Below the pieces are notes generated by a model. That model saw nothing but the letters and a program-made list of their open reading frames with translations, was not told the DNA's origin and searched no databases. Below, piece after piece: positions 14,015 to 25,144 of a DNA stretch of 64,000 bases. This stretch comes from Sciurus carolinensis (taxonomy: Eukaryota > Chordata > Mammalia > Rodentia > Sciuridae). The stretch lies in NCBI RefSeq assembly GCF_902686445.1, contig NC_062221.1, positions 37,092,575 through 37,156,574 of the forward strand, in the 5' to 3' direction. Position 1 is the stretch's first letter. The number at the start of each line of letters is the position of its first letter. Both the position numbers and the translations under genes were made by a program.

Positions 14015-14095
14015 TTCTGAGACTGACCTTGAGCTTGTGATCCTCCTGTCTCAGCTTCCCAAATCACTGGGCTTACAGTTGTGATCCACTGCAGG
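14015..14095 (-). mobile_element. Truncated B1-type SINE at the copy 0 junction
   Basis: Matches the distal part of the SINE at 21955-22150. It begins a few bases after the deletion junction of copy 0. Confidence 0.6.
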
Positions 14096-14629
14096 ATAAT
14101 AGTTTCTTAAGTGCTGTGAACCCCTTAAAGCAGTCAGAAGCTCATAGAGAACAATGGTTCACGTTGCTTTTGGACCTGGTGGGATATTCCAGAGCTGTCC
14201 TGATGATGTGGAACCCTGATTCCTTGTAGTGACGAATAGGGTTGAAAATCAAAGTCTTCATGTGTGAGCCATGGGAGAGTTGGGGATGGAGAGCGGTGCT
14301 GTGGATCCTTTCCCATTGTGACCGAATGTTTATAATTTAAACCCCTGAAGTTGGGGTGAGACTCATCCCAATCTGGGAGGAGGACAGGGTAAGACTGATG
14401 GATGGAGTGGTGGGGGGAGGAAGAAGGGAGAAGAGAAGCAGGTCAGTGAGAACCTGACCTTTGAGCTTGACCTTTACTCCTTTGTGTACTGAAGTCCTTC
14501 AGCCCAGACTCTCCTGAGCCATGTGATTTTTGTCCAGGAAAATACAACTGGGCATCCCTGCTGCCACTGTCCTCCCAGATTGTGAAATTCACTGAAGGCA
14601 CATGGTTAGGAACAGTGAGGGTTGGGCAT

Positions 14630-15180
14630 TCTGTGTATTCTGTGTATTCTGAGAATTAAACTGACTGCCTTGTTCACTACCTATGATATTTGGAACTCTG
14701 CACCTATGATTGGAATGCCTCTCCAGGACACTTCTGTTCTTTTCACACTTTCAAATATTGACAGTGAATTAGGCACACATTTCTTAACAGTAATGGATTC
14801 TCTAAGGCAAGAGACCCTAGAGATTTTTTTATTCCAAGCAGGGCAAACTTGGTAGGAAATACAAGTATTTTTTGAAATTGGCTGACTGAATAGACAGAAT
14901 AAAAGGAGGGATAAATTTCTAAAACTTTCAGCAGTGAACATTAGCCAATCAGTCTGTCAAATGGTCCTACTCTGCAAAAACTGCACTTAATTAGCTGATG
15001 GGTGCCCATTATTGAACTCCAGACAGACAGACAGAAAGGCACACATCGGAAAGATGGGGAGTGCAGAGGAGCTTACCCTGGTGATGATTATTGCAGAGTC
15101 CCCATCAGAAACCAGTCTTGAAAATCAGGATTAGGTCCTGTTCCCCACGGTATTGAAGATTAAACAGCCAAGAAATGCCC
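14630..15180. other. Spacer between copy 0 and the block before copy A
   Basis: No match to the other units was noticed and no gene was recognised. Short frames only. Confidence 0.5.
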
Positions 15181-16420
15181 AGGCAAGAACAAAACATTTT
15201 ATTTAAAGGATAGAAGAGAGAAAAACAGGAGAGAGTCCCCTGGAGAAGAGGGAGTTCACAGTCGGTGCCTGTGGGAGTGGAAGGGTCCTGTACCTTTGAT
15301 ATGTTACAGGTATCCTTTCTTCTGCTGTCCCTCTCCTCCTATCCTGCCTATGTGGGCAAAGGCAAAAGGGAGCTGTCCAGGTAACTCTCCCTATTTTGCA
15401 TATGTGCTCAGAAAGGGCTGAAGGGAGCAGCCCAGGAGTAATTATTAACAACTCCTTGGTGGGAGAAGCAGTTCTGGAGCCAGGTAAACTTGGCAAAAGA
15501 TTGGAGGAGGGAGAAGTGGTCTATAGGCATTAGGATTTTATTTCCTTCTGAATCAGCCCCCATCTTCCTGAGCTAATCATTCTTTATCTACACTGACTGT
15601 CCTTTTGCCCTGGTCTCAATGCCAGTAGGTCTGATCTACTTTTAATCAATTTAATTTCCTTAGCCAGGCATGGTGGCTCATTCCAGTAATCCCAGTGGAT
15701 TGGAAGGCTGAGTCAAGAGGATCACAAATTCAAAGCAGCCTCAGCAACTTAGTAAGAGCCTGTCTCATAATAAAAAGGCCTGGGGATGTAGCTCAGAGCT
15801 CCCAGATTCAATCCCCGGACCAACAAAAAGGGGTCAATGCACATGGGCACTGGATCCTGTGCCCTTGCTACATTTCAGCACAGACTCCTCTGTCAGTTGG
15901 TGGTAGCAGTTCTAAAGGGAAAGGTTGATGTCACATGGGTCACAGGCCTCTGTAATCACTGCAAGAGAAGTCATGAGTATTGGATCATGTTTAGTTTCAA
16001 TTAGGATGGGGAAATTGTTTCTGCCCCTCACCAAGAATTGTGATGGGAAGAGTCCGCCAAAACATGGGGTCTCAGGTGCTCAGTGACCAGTACAATGACA
16101 CACGTCAGTGTAACCAAACTCCAATTATTTTCTCATAACATGCAGCTAGGGGGAGACAGTTGAGGGATAGGACAGGGACTCTGTAATGTCACAAGTTGTG
16201 TCTGGGTATCATGACTTGTGGCCTCAAGGGTCCCAGGTGGCACCCCAGCCAGCATGTCTAGCGTCAAGACAGGAAGAAGGGGCGCAGAGCTCTGCCAACT
16301 GCGTCATCTTCCCTTTCATTGAAAAGTCAAAAGCTTTCCCAGAAATCCTTACTAGATATTTGCACACACCTCTTTAAACAAAATTGTGTCATAAAGTCCA
16401 CCCTGGAAATGAGGGAAATG
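15180..16420 (+). repeat. Upstream block leading into copy A
   Basis: 15180-15655 matches 11640-12150, and 15660-16420 matches 12170-13365. The block ends where the repeat directly before gene copy A starts. Confidence 0.65.
15662..15828 (+). mobile_element. B1-dID SINE
   Basis: Duplicated counterpart of the element at 12169, with the same insertion site in the upstream block. Confidence 0.8.
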
Positions 16421-16569
16421 GGCAAGTTATTTATTTGGGTAGATTGATACCACCTTCCCCCAAACTGGAACTCTGTTTCAACAAAAAAGAAGTGTAGCAC
16501 CAGGCCTGAAAGGGTGATGAGAATCAACCAAATTCTCCCCGCCCAGCAACTCCCCAGAGACTCTATTAG

Positions 16570-16985
16570 ACTGCTTCTTGTTGCTATAAGAAAACACCCA
16601 CGATGGTGTACTTTGTAAAGAGATGAGGTTTCTTTAGCTTAGAGTCCAAGACTTGGCAGGCCCTGAGACTGACCTTTGGTGAGGGTCATCCCAACATGGG
16701 GAATGGCATCATGGTGGGAGGACAAGTGAGGGGTAGAGATTGCCTGGCCAGAAACCTGGGGAGGGACACATTCTGTTCTTTTTATTACAAACCACACTTA
16801 CAGGAACTATTGGAGGCCATGAGAATTACATTACTCCCTTCCAAGGGCACCATGCCTGGTGACAAAAACACCTCACACTAGACCACACCTCTCAACACTG
16901 CCACACTCAGGTCCAGGTCGCCAGACTATGAGCCAAACATTCAGAGTCAAACCACATCCACATCGTCACACATTCCAACAGAGCC
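16570..16985 (+). repeat. Interspersed repeat directly upstream of copy A
   Basis: This stretch matches 13540-13990 and 48820-49285 closely, and 7220-7560 more distantly. It is an interspersed element whose family I cannot name. It ends about 220 nt before the copy A start codon, so proximal upstream DNA of the gene is partly repeat-derived. Confidence 0.6.
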
Positions 16986-17097
16986 AACATGGACAGAGCA
17001 GGATGTCCAGTGTGCAACAGGTGTGTTTGTGGGGCTGGGGGAAGGGTGCTCTCAGAAGGCACTGGAAGTAGCCAGAGCACCCATGCCACCACCTCTG

Positions 17098-17105
17098 TGA
17101 TGTCA
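17098..17105 (+). promoter_or_regulatory. CRE-like TGATGTCA upstream of copy A exon 1
   Basis: TGATGTCA, one base from the palindromic CRE TGACGTCA, lies 103 nt before the ATG and is kept in copy C at the same distance. CREM/CREB-type factors often drive haploid germ-cell genes, which would fit a ZDHHC19 relative. Function is an inference from one short motif; no TATA box was identified. Confidence 0.35.
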
Positions 17106-17208
17106 CACTTGATACTTCTTTCCTTCCCTACCGTCGTCATGACAATCTGGGTGGGAACCTAATACACATAACACTTGGCTCTCATTTCCCAGGAGAATCG
17201 GCATACCC

Positions 17209-20200
17209 ATGCCACACTCTCAGGAAATGGCGCCCGGTGGTCAACCTCGAGTTGACTGTTCTTGGTTCCGACCAAGTCTCTTTGCCTCCTTTGTCATCAT
17301 CATGCTCGTGATGACGAGCAGCACTTTCTTCGCCTACCCGTGAGTCTCCCATGGAAGCTCTGAGGTTTAGGCAATGATAGTGAAGAGGCAGGGGAGTGGG
17401 GACAGAGGGTCAGGAGGGAAAGAAGGATATATAGTCAGCAGCTCAGAGGTCTAGAGAGCCTGAGGCATCTAGGGAACTGTGGGTGGCTGGGAGTGCTGGT
17501 GACATTAGCTGGAGTCTCCATGGTGTGTCTCTAGCCTAGATATTTACCCCTGTCCTTAAGGTCTGTGAGTCCGACCTCAGGTGAGCCAGGCCTCATGGGG
17601 AGCTCTGGGTTGGCCCAGACTAGAAGTGAGTCTGGCTCTGGTTTCAGATGCAGATGGCTGGCGGGCCGTGGGGAGTGGGCCTTTGCCCTTGTCACCGGCC
17701 CCCTCTTCCTTCTGACCCTCTGGAGCCTGGTGTCCTTGAATGTGGGAGATCCGGGCATCATACATCGAGGTAAGTCCTCAGAAAGCTGGGAGAAGGAGTG
17801 GTACCCCAAGGGCTGATGCCTACAGGGGTGATTTCTAAAGTGTGAAGCCCACCTATGGGCTCAGGATCCCTGCCTCCACGTCATCATGACTTAGGCCCTG
17901 GTACTTCATTTCCCAAGCCACTGAGGTGTGAAGAAACAGAATCCTGGAGGTTTCCCAGTTACTTTAGAAGGGAGGACTGGGCAGGATGGCAAGAGAGGCC
18001 AGCAGGCTCTTCCAAAGCACAGTTCAGTTTTGCTCCTTCTCATTTCACACGACATCCAGCACTGATCTCTCTTTCCAAGGGTGGAGCTCTGCAGAGAGCT
18101 CTTCTGGCTGGAAAGCCCTTCTCTCTGACTGCCAGCCCATCTGAGTGGTCAGCTTGCTCAATAGGGACCGGGATTCCCCTGGACACCTTCTCCCCACCCT
18201 TCTTCTTGCCCAGTGATGCTATGGGGCTGCTCCAAGCAGCAGTGAGAGAAGGGCCTCCTGACACTGCCCAAACTCTTCCCATGCCAGGCTCCTTGGAGCA
18301 GGACCCGGAAGCAGGACACACTGCCTGGATGCACAGCCACGCGTTTCAGATGCCCTGGTGTCACCAGTGCAATTTCCATCGCCCACCTCGCACCCTCCAC
18401 TGCGAGACTTGCAACATCTGCGTGGAGGTGAGTACTCCTCCTCCCTGTCCACTCACCAACCTAGCCTGGGGCACCTGGTCCGGACTGGGAACCTCACAGC
18501 ATAAGTCGGCCAGAGGTGGGTATGAGACTGTCTTCTCAGACTGCTAAGGGTGTTTTTCTGCCACACTTGGTCACTCATATCTGTTATTGCCGCTGTGTCT
18601 GCACCTGTCCTGAGAGGCAGTCCTTCTATGCACAGGTGGTGACATGAGAAGCGCATCATAACTGTGCTGTGCCTGGTGGAGTGAGCAGAAGAAAGATAGC
18701 ACTTGTCCCATCCCCTGCTTGCTGACACTAGATACTCAGACTCGAAGCCAGGTGCTTCCCTGTTCTGGAGATCTTTGCCTGTCTTCCTCTGGTTGTCCAA
18801 GTTGGAAGGTTCCTGAGTTCTGAGTGCTCTTCTCTCATGTGCACACCCTGCATGGGCATCCAAGTGCAGAAGGCTGGCTGGGTAAGGGAGTTCTTTACAT
18901 CCTTGTCCAGTATCTGAGAAAAGAGAGGCCCAGGGTTATTCTGTATCCTGCTCCAAGTGACACCAGGCACATCTTGTCTCTTAAGACCTCACTCATGACA
19001 GCTGACCTCTTGAACCATGGAGTCCTAACAAACATCTGTAGCAATGGAAATGCCAAGTTATGCCTGGAGTTGGGAGCTTGTGTGTGGGGCCAAGAGCAGG
19101 TGGCCCAGAATCTGGGGTGACCTGAGCTTTTGGGGGCCATGGAGGCCAGGCCAGATAGACCCTGGACATCTGCCTCTTCTCTCCTAGGAGTTTGACCATC
19201 ACTCGAGGTGGGTCAACAACTGCATTGGGCATCGGAACTTCCGGCTGTTCCTGCTCCTCCTGGTGTCCCTGTGTCTCTACCTGGTCGCCCTGGTAGTGAC
19301 CTGCGTCATCTTCGTGGTGCGCACCACTGACATGGCACTGTCCTTGGACAAAATTGTGGCGTATCCACAGAGTCCCAAGGGCCCACACTGGGAACTCCAC
19401 ATGCTGTAGAGAGGGAGGGGCGGACAGCCAAGAGGCGGGTCTCAGAGAGCAGGGCTGAAGTGGGCGGGTATAGAAGGAAAAGCCCCTTGGGAGGACCTGT
19501 CAAGGCCATGTTGAAGATGAGTGGGGTCAGGGAGACAGGCGGGGTAGGATGGACGATGGAGTTAACACTCTGGCAGGACCTGGCAGAGGGGTAATGCAGG
19601 TAGAAACGGGATAGGCAGGAGGACGGCCTGGTGGAGTTAGCTTTCCGTTAGGTGTACTGGACGAAATGTCCAGTCCAGGAAGATTCGGTGGGTGGGGTCC
19701 TGTGGGGGCGGGGCCAGGGGCGGAGCCTGATCAAGGGGCGGGGCCAATGAGGTTTTCTCCCAGGGCTTGGCTTCTTAACCTGTGCACAGCATCATCGTGG
19801 CTGTATTGGCCACTGGCGCCCTGCTGCCTGTCATCTTCGAGCTACTGGTCCAGGCTGTAGCCGTGAGCACCGCCAGGCGCCTCTACGAGGTCCAGGTAAG
19901 CAGGGCTGAGTTCTTGTGCTGGAATACCCCACTGGGCTGAGAGGCACATGATTGAAAAAAGGCAAGGAACCTGTAGGTGTTCTGTTGAGGGAATGATGAG
20001 GATAAGGCTGTAATTCAAGCACCAGGTGGCACCAGCAATGAAGTTGACCCTGTGGGTGTCAAGAGTAAAAATGGCCCAGAAAATTCAAGAGTGAGATTAT
20101 TTTGGATGAAGTGAAAATCTGGGAGCCATGGTAGGATTTCTTCTAAAACTCTTCTATTGAGGAATAATTTATATGCAGTAAAATTCACCCATTTTCTTCT

Positions 20201-23200
20201 ATGGTCAGGTATTTTGACAAATAGATACCGTCCTGCACTGTCCACCATGATTAAGGTTGGACCAGTTTCATTACCAGAATTTCCTTTCATCATCTTCAGT
20301 TGCCAGGTCTCAATGGATATGTGGTCTGCTCTCTGGATTCACCAGACAGGGCTCCCCCCCATTGCTGGCAGCACCCGTGCAGGCATCATTACATGTACCC
20401 ACTTTCATGGAGCTCCTCCTGGAGTTAATTTCTTGGTGATTGGTAGCAAGGACTCTGGAGACAGATTGCAGAATTCAAGTCACAAATCTGCAACATACCA
20501 TCAGGGAGATCATGGGCATGCTAACCTGCCATCTGGTCATTCAGTGTCCCTATCTGTAACCAGGGAATTGTGAGTTAATATGCAGAAGACACATAGAACA
20601 GTGGCTGGTACCAGAAAGTGCCTTATGAGCTGCTGTTATAATGACTACCATTCCTTCCCATGGTTACTTACACATGTTTGTGCCTCATCTTAAAAGCCAC
20701 ACAAGCTCCACCATTAATGTCCCACACCTCCAATGCACCTGGTGTATCCTCTGTGCCTTATTCCCTGAAAGACTTGACCTCTCTCACTAACTTCACCCTT
20801 CACTTCCTGGCCCATGTCAGTCCAGCCCCTGTCCTTGCTGTCAGAAAGATGCTCCTATTAATGGCCAAAGCCAGCAGACATTCTTCAGGCTGGTCTTACT
20901 GGGTTGGAAAAAGCCTCTGAAATCAGAATTAGCGAAGCAAGTCCTATTGTGTGTCTTATTGCTTAACTTTCTGGGCTTCTTCTCTGTATGTAGCTACGTA
21001 CCCTGGGCTGGGTTGCTATGCTTTGTCCATGATAACCTCTCTGTGAGCCATCCTGGGGATTCCTCATGGTGCTCAGGGCCTCATGTTGCTGCTGGACTCT
21101 ACAACCTGAAGTAGGCTGGCCATGCTCTTTGCAGTGTGTTTTCAACCCCCAGTGCAGTGAGTGGACTTTATTTGTTGGCTACTGTGTTTTGAACCCGGGG
21201 CACTTTAGCTCTGATCTTCATCCCTAGTTCCTCCTTTTTTCCACTTTGAAACAGGGCATCTCTCAGTTGCTAAGGTTGGTCCCGCACTTGTAATTCACCT
21301 GCCTCATTAGCCACAGGGCTGGGATTACAGGTGTGTGCCACCATGCTTGGCTTTGCTGAGGCATCTTTGATGCCCTGAGATGAATCTGGCTGTGTGTGTA
21401 TCTGAGAGGCAGAGCATGTGCTTAGCATGTGCAAGGCCCTGGTGTTTCAATCCCCAGCACACAAAGAATAGGAAGCTGAAAAATGTGTGAACCAGCAAAC
21501 AACAGAATCAACCTTTGGGAAAAGAAGAACAGAGTGAAAGGAGCAGAGACAGGCCTGATTCCCTGATGTCCCCAGGATAAGTGGAAGAAGGAGAGGCAGC
21601 AGGAAGTTGGGAAGAAGATGGGGCAAGAAGAAGATGCCCCTTGATTTTGGTCCTGTGGAGTGGGAGGGTGTTTGAGACGCAGAATTTGAACAAGAGCCCC
21701 AGGAGTGGAGCCAGTGATTGTAACTGGTCTGGGTGCTTGGATTCTATTCCTGTTGATAGGGTTCCATGTGGGGAGAGGAAGGGATTCAAGTTTACTGCAC
21801 ATTTCACAAAAATGTAGTAATTATCATTCCTTTAAGGATTTTTCTATACCTTAGATACAACCAGTATTTTCTATACTTTATACACATCTAACCAAATATT
21901 ATTTCTCTAAATTTAAAAATTTTGTAAATGTTTTTAGACTCTAATTAATTATTCTCTTTTTTTCTGGTGATAGGGTTTGAACCCAGGGCTCCTTTATTAC
22001 GCAAGCTACATCCCCAATCCTTGTTAAAATTTGTTTTGAGGGAGGGTCTCACTAGGTTCCTGAGGACCTTACTAAGTTTGTGAGGCTGGCCTTGAGCTTG
22101 TGATGCTCCTGCCTCAGCCTCCCCAGTCACTGGGCTTACAGGTGTGCTCCACTGCAGCATACTGGTTTCTTAAGTGCTGTGAACCCCGTAAAGCAGTCAG
22201 AACCTCATAGAGAACAATGGTTCATGTTGCTTTTGGACCTGGTGGGATATTCCAGAGCTGTCCTGATGATGTGGAATCCTTGTTCCTTCTAGTGAAGAAT
22301 AGGGTTGAAAATGAGCATCTTCATGTGTGAGCCATGGGAGAGTTGGGGGGCAGAGAGTGGTGCTGCTGGATCCCTTCCCATTGTGACTGAACATTTAAAA
22401 TTTAAATTCTCGAAGTTGGGATGAGACTCATCCAATCTGGGAGGAGGACAGGGCCAGGCTGATGGATAGAGTGGAGGGAGAGGAAGAAGGGAGAGGAGAA
22501 GCCAGTCAGTGAGGAGCTGACCTTTGAACTTGACCTTTACTCCTTTGTGTACTGAAGGCCTTCAGCCCAGACTCTCCTGGGCCATGTGATTTCTTACTAG
22601 GAAAATACAACTGGGCATCCCTGCTGCCACTGTCCTCCCAGATTGTGAAATTCACTGAAGGCACATGGTTAGGAACAGTGAGGGGTGGGAGAGGGAAGTG
22701 GGAGCAGGGGTGACACTGACTGTGGAGCAGTTGAGCAGCAAGGGAAGATCTTATAAGGGATCTGGAAAGACATGGTGGGAGGATGAGTGGGCCCCATGGA
22801 GACAGAGCAAGGATGCTGCCAGGGGAGGAACAAGATGAGCAGGGAGCCCTGAGAAGGCAGGAGAGGTGGTGCAGGGTCAGCACTGTCAGGGAGAGCTGCT
22901 CACAAGTGGGAGGAGGGAGGTGGCTCTTCCCAGGAGCCCTGGGAGGCAAGATCCCTGGGTCACTCTGGGCTTCCCTGCTCTTGGATTCTTGCTCCAGGCC
23001 TGAGTTGAGCCCTGGCTCAGCTGACCAACTTAGGGAGGGTCACTGGGAGATGGCTGTGCCGAGTCCTGCCATTTCTGAGCTGCTCTTCCCATCCCCGTCT
23101 CCCTTCAGGACAACAACCCATTCGACCAGGGTTGTATCAGAAACTGGCATGTCACCCTCTGCGCACCACTGGGACCCAAGTAAGTTGGCAAACCAGAGGC

Positions 23201-23707
23201 TCAAGTGGTGGACCCTGGGGCTGGTGCGGTGCGTGAGACTGGGTCTTCTTTCATGGTCCCTTACCTCATCTCCCTGTCCCTGACCCTCACTGTTCTCATC
23301 CTTTGGGGTTTTCTCCAGGGCACTCTGGGAGTCTCTGGGAACACCCCTCTTCCTTGTCTCTGTAGGTTCTAGCCCCAAGAAATGGGGTAGAGTGGAACCC
23401 CAGCCTGGATGGGAGCCCTGGATGAGAGCCCTGGGCTCTGTGCTGTCCAGGCTGAGGGATGAGGGTGGTCAGGAAGAAGAGGAAAGTTGGGTGGTGACCC
23501 CTTTCTTTGGGCCCGTCATTGCCCAGGTACATGTCAGAAGTTGTGTTGCTCCAGCAAGACTCAGGGTCCAAGTGGGAGCCGATGGCGGCCCTGCAGCCAC
23601 CAACATTCTCCCCAGAACACCATCGCCCACACCTCCCTGGGCCCAACTCTCAACCTGTGTCTTTTGACACATCTTATGAAGGAGCACCAGGGAGTGCAGT
23701 CATCTAG
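17209..23707 (+). CDS. ZDHHC19: ZDHHC19-like palmitoyltransferase homologue, copy A (7 exons, 307 aa, DHHS active site)
   Basis: Coding exons: 17209-17339, 17648-17769, 18288-18427, 19188-19360, 19790-19895, 23109-23179, 23527-23707; total 924 nt, in frame, stop TAG at 23705. All introns have GT/AG ends; the exon-4 donor (GTATCC) is weak. The protein resembles human ZDHHC19 in length (about 309 aa) and domain order: TM1 about 22-42, TM2 about 55-75, DPG 78-80, cysteine-rich zinc domain 109-149, TM3 about 150-173, TM4 about 190-213, NPFDQG 227-232, Pro-rich tail. Zinc ligands C109, C112, H122, C123, C126, C129, H136 and C143 are visible. The family transfers palmitate to protein cysteines through the DHHC cysteine; here residues 134-137 read DHHS, so the acyl-enzyme step should fail. 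ZDHHC19 is known as a testis-enriched enzyme; expression of this copy is unknown. A second in-frame ATG lies at codon 7. Alternative: a young pseudogene with an open frame. Confidence 0.87.
19203..19205 (+). other. ZDHHC19: Catalytic-position codon of copy A: TCG (Ser137) in place of Cys
   Basis: Exon 4 opens with [12 protein letters not shown]. In the DHHC family the residue after D-H-H is the cysteine that is autoacylated and passes the acyl chain on. The codon is TCG; a Cys codon TGC would need two base changes. Neighbouring invariant positions (W139, N142, C143, G145, N148, F149) are unchanged, so the frame and exon border are secure. Residue 132, next to the exon junction, is Glu where human ZDHHC19 has Asp. 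Confidence 0.9.
21185..21465. mobile_element. B1-dID SINE (-) followed by ID-like unit (+) in copy A intron 5
   Basis: 21190-21350 is a reverse B1-dID (ends GGGATTACAGGTGTGTGCCA). 21380-21465 is a forward ID-like unit with AAGGCCCTGGTGTTTCAATC. The same pair is found at 54890-55180 and, partly, at 43931-44165, so both predate the duplications. Confidence 0.7.
21955..22150 (-). mobile_element. B1-dID SINE in copy A intron 5
   Basis: Reverse ID half (TTTGAACCCAGGGCTCC) then reverse B1 (TGCCTCAGCCTCCC). Shared with 44645-44855 and 55680-55880. Confidence 0.8.
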
Positions 23708-24251
23708 GTGAGGAGTAGTGGGTGTGCAGTGGACAGGGGTGTCTGTGGGCTGCACGTGTGTTGTTGGAGCCCCTGAGGTGGGGCTGGCCCTGCAGCTGAA
23801 GCACCTGGAGCTGAGGAGTGGGAGTATGGATGTGAGGGTGCAGGTCCAGGTCCCAGGGCTTCAGAGCACACCCAGGTGTCCCCGGATATTCAACGAGAAA
23901 AGACTGCTAGTCTAACTAGCTGGGTGACCCTGGACCAGGTCCTTACCTTTCTTTGCCTCAGTTTCCTCAGCTATTATTAAGGACTGACACTAGTCCAGGA
24001 TTTCATAATGTTTCAAAGAAGATTCTTTGTTATTGGAAATTTTTACTTGAAGCCCCATGTGAAACACACGCAGTGGGGTATTAGTAGTAAAGTGGGATGG
24101 TAGCACACGGTGCCCCCAAGTGCTCTTTTAGTCACTTGTGGTGCCAGCCCTCTTTCTGTCCTGCCTCAGGGGCTCAGGGACTTGACCGTGAGCTGTGGGG
24201 TGGAGTTCAGGGAGAGCCCCATGTACTGACTCTTGTTTCTCTTCCCATCAG

Positions 24252-24450
24252 CCCAGTGCTGCAGTGGAAGGCCCACAGGGAGACTTGGTCTCCTATTCAC
24301 CCCCTCCCTGTGATGCCTGGATATGGACATGCTGCGAGGATGTGAGCCCCACATCAGGCCTCTGAGGCCTGAGCCCCAACTCCCCTGTTGGGAGCACCCT
24401 GACCCCATGACTCTCCAACCCCCATAAAATTGTTTTTTGCTGATTCTATG
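24252..24450 (+). other. ZDHHC19: Probable 3' UTR exon and poly(A) signal of copy A
   Basis: The stop codon of exon 7 is followed at once by a donor-like GTGAGG (23708). A good acceptor with a pyrimidine run ends at 24251, and a CATAAA signal variant at 24423-24428 is followed by a T run and TG-rich sequence. The same layout is found in copy C. This suggests a last, non-coding exon; without the splice, the UTR would simply read through. Confidence 0.45.
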
Positions 24451-24786
24451 GCTGCTCTGCCTGTCTGTTCTAGATTCAGAGATACATGTTTCCTGGGGAG
24501 GCTTTGAGGGGCTGGGATAGTACATTCTGGAGTGAAAGAACAAGACTCCATGGACACCCAAGCTCATGAGTCAACACTGTCTGTATTTTTGCCCTTGGGC
24601 AAGACACTTAGCATTTCTCTGGTCCTTAAAATGTGGCATCAGTAACAATCACAGAAACTGACCTTCTGGCCTTCCTGGCAAGGGCTGAAGATGAGAGGAG
24701 AGAAAACCCACCAGCCAGGATAGTACCTAGTGTACCTCAAACTATTCCACAATATAGAAAGGGAACTTTCATTTTATTAATTCTAG

Positions 24787-24825
24787 TTGTGTGTGTGTGT
24801 GTGTACATGTGTATTTCTTTTTTTA

Positions 24826-24858
<33 letters not shown>

Positions 24859-24877
24859 GAGAGAGAGAAAGAGATAT
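24787..24877 (+). repeat. (GT)n and (GA)n microsatellite, 3' flank of copy A
   Basis: GT runs at 24787-24804 and 24826-24853 followed by GA repeats. Counterparts lie at 47620-47675 and 58500-58583 in units B and C. Confidence 0.9.
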
Positions 24878-25012
24878 CGTGTGTGGTACTGGGCATCATA
24901 TCAAACCTAGGGCCTCAAGCATGTGTAATTTCTTTGACTGTAACTTTTAATAAATATGATGTTAAGAATTTTCATAAATGCCGTTTATCTGTTTGAGGAA
25001 GTTTTATCTTTG

Positions 25013-25013
<1 letters not shown>

Positions 25014-25050
<37 letters not shown>

Positions 25051-25064
25051 ATGTGCGTGTGTGT
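25014..25064 (+). repeat. (GT)n microsatellite
   Basis: About 25 GT units with one CATGTGC break. The overlapping Cys-Val open frames have no coding meaning. Confidence 0.9.
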
Positions 25065-25144
25065 CTTTCTTTTTTAATCATAGAAGAATATTAGATTTTT
25101 TTCAAATTATTTTTCTGCATCAAATGACCCTGTCAAGTTTTTAC

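Larger units (their letters stand above)
11640..14630 (+). pseudogene. Collapsed array remnant (copy 0) without exons
   Basis: 11640-13990 runs parallel to 15180-16985 upstream of copy A. Just after about 13992 the sequence jumps to late intron-5 sequence, so that 14020-14625 matches 22055-22685 and 55785-56410. It ends before the position of exon 6. The equivalent of exons 1-5 is deleted and no coding block remains. This is a duplicated unit with an internal deletion. Confidence 0.7.

Noticed and set aside
17855..18547. 230-codon open frame across copy A exon 3
   Set aside because: It is intron 2 plus exon 3 plus intron 3 read through. Only 18288-18427 is coding, and in a different start context.
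22783..23283. 166-codon open frame before and through copy A exon 6
   Set aside because: Runs through intron 5 in a frame that differs from the spliced protein; the conserved splice sites explain exon 6 better.
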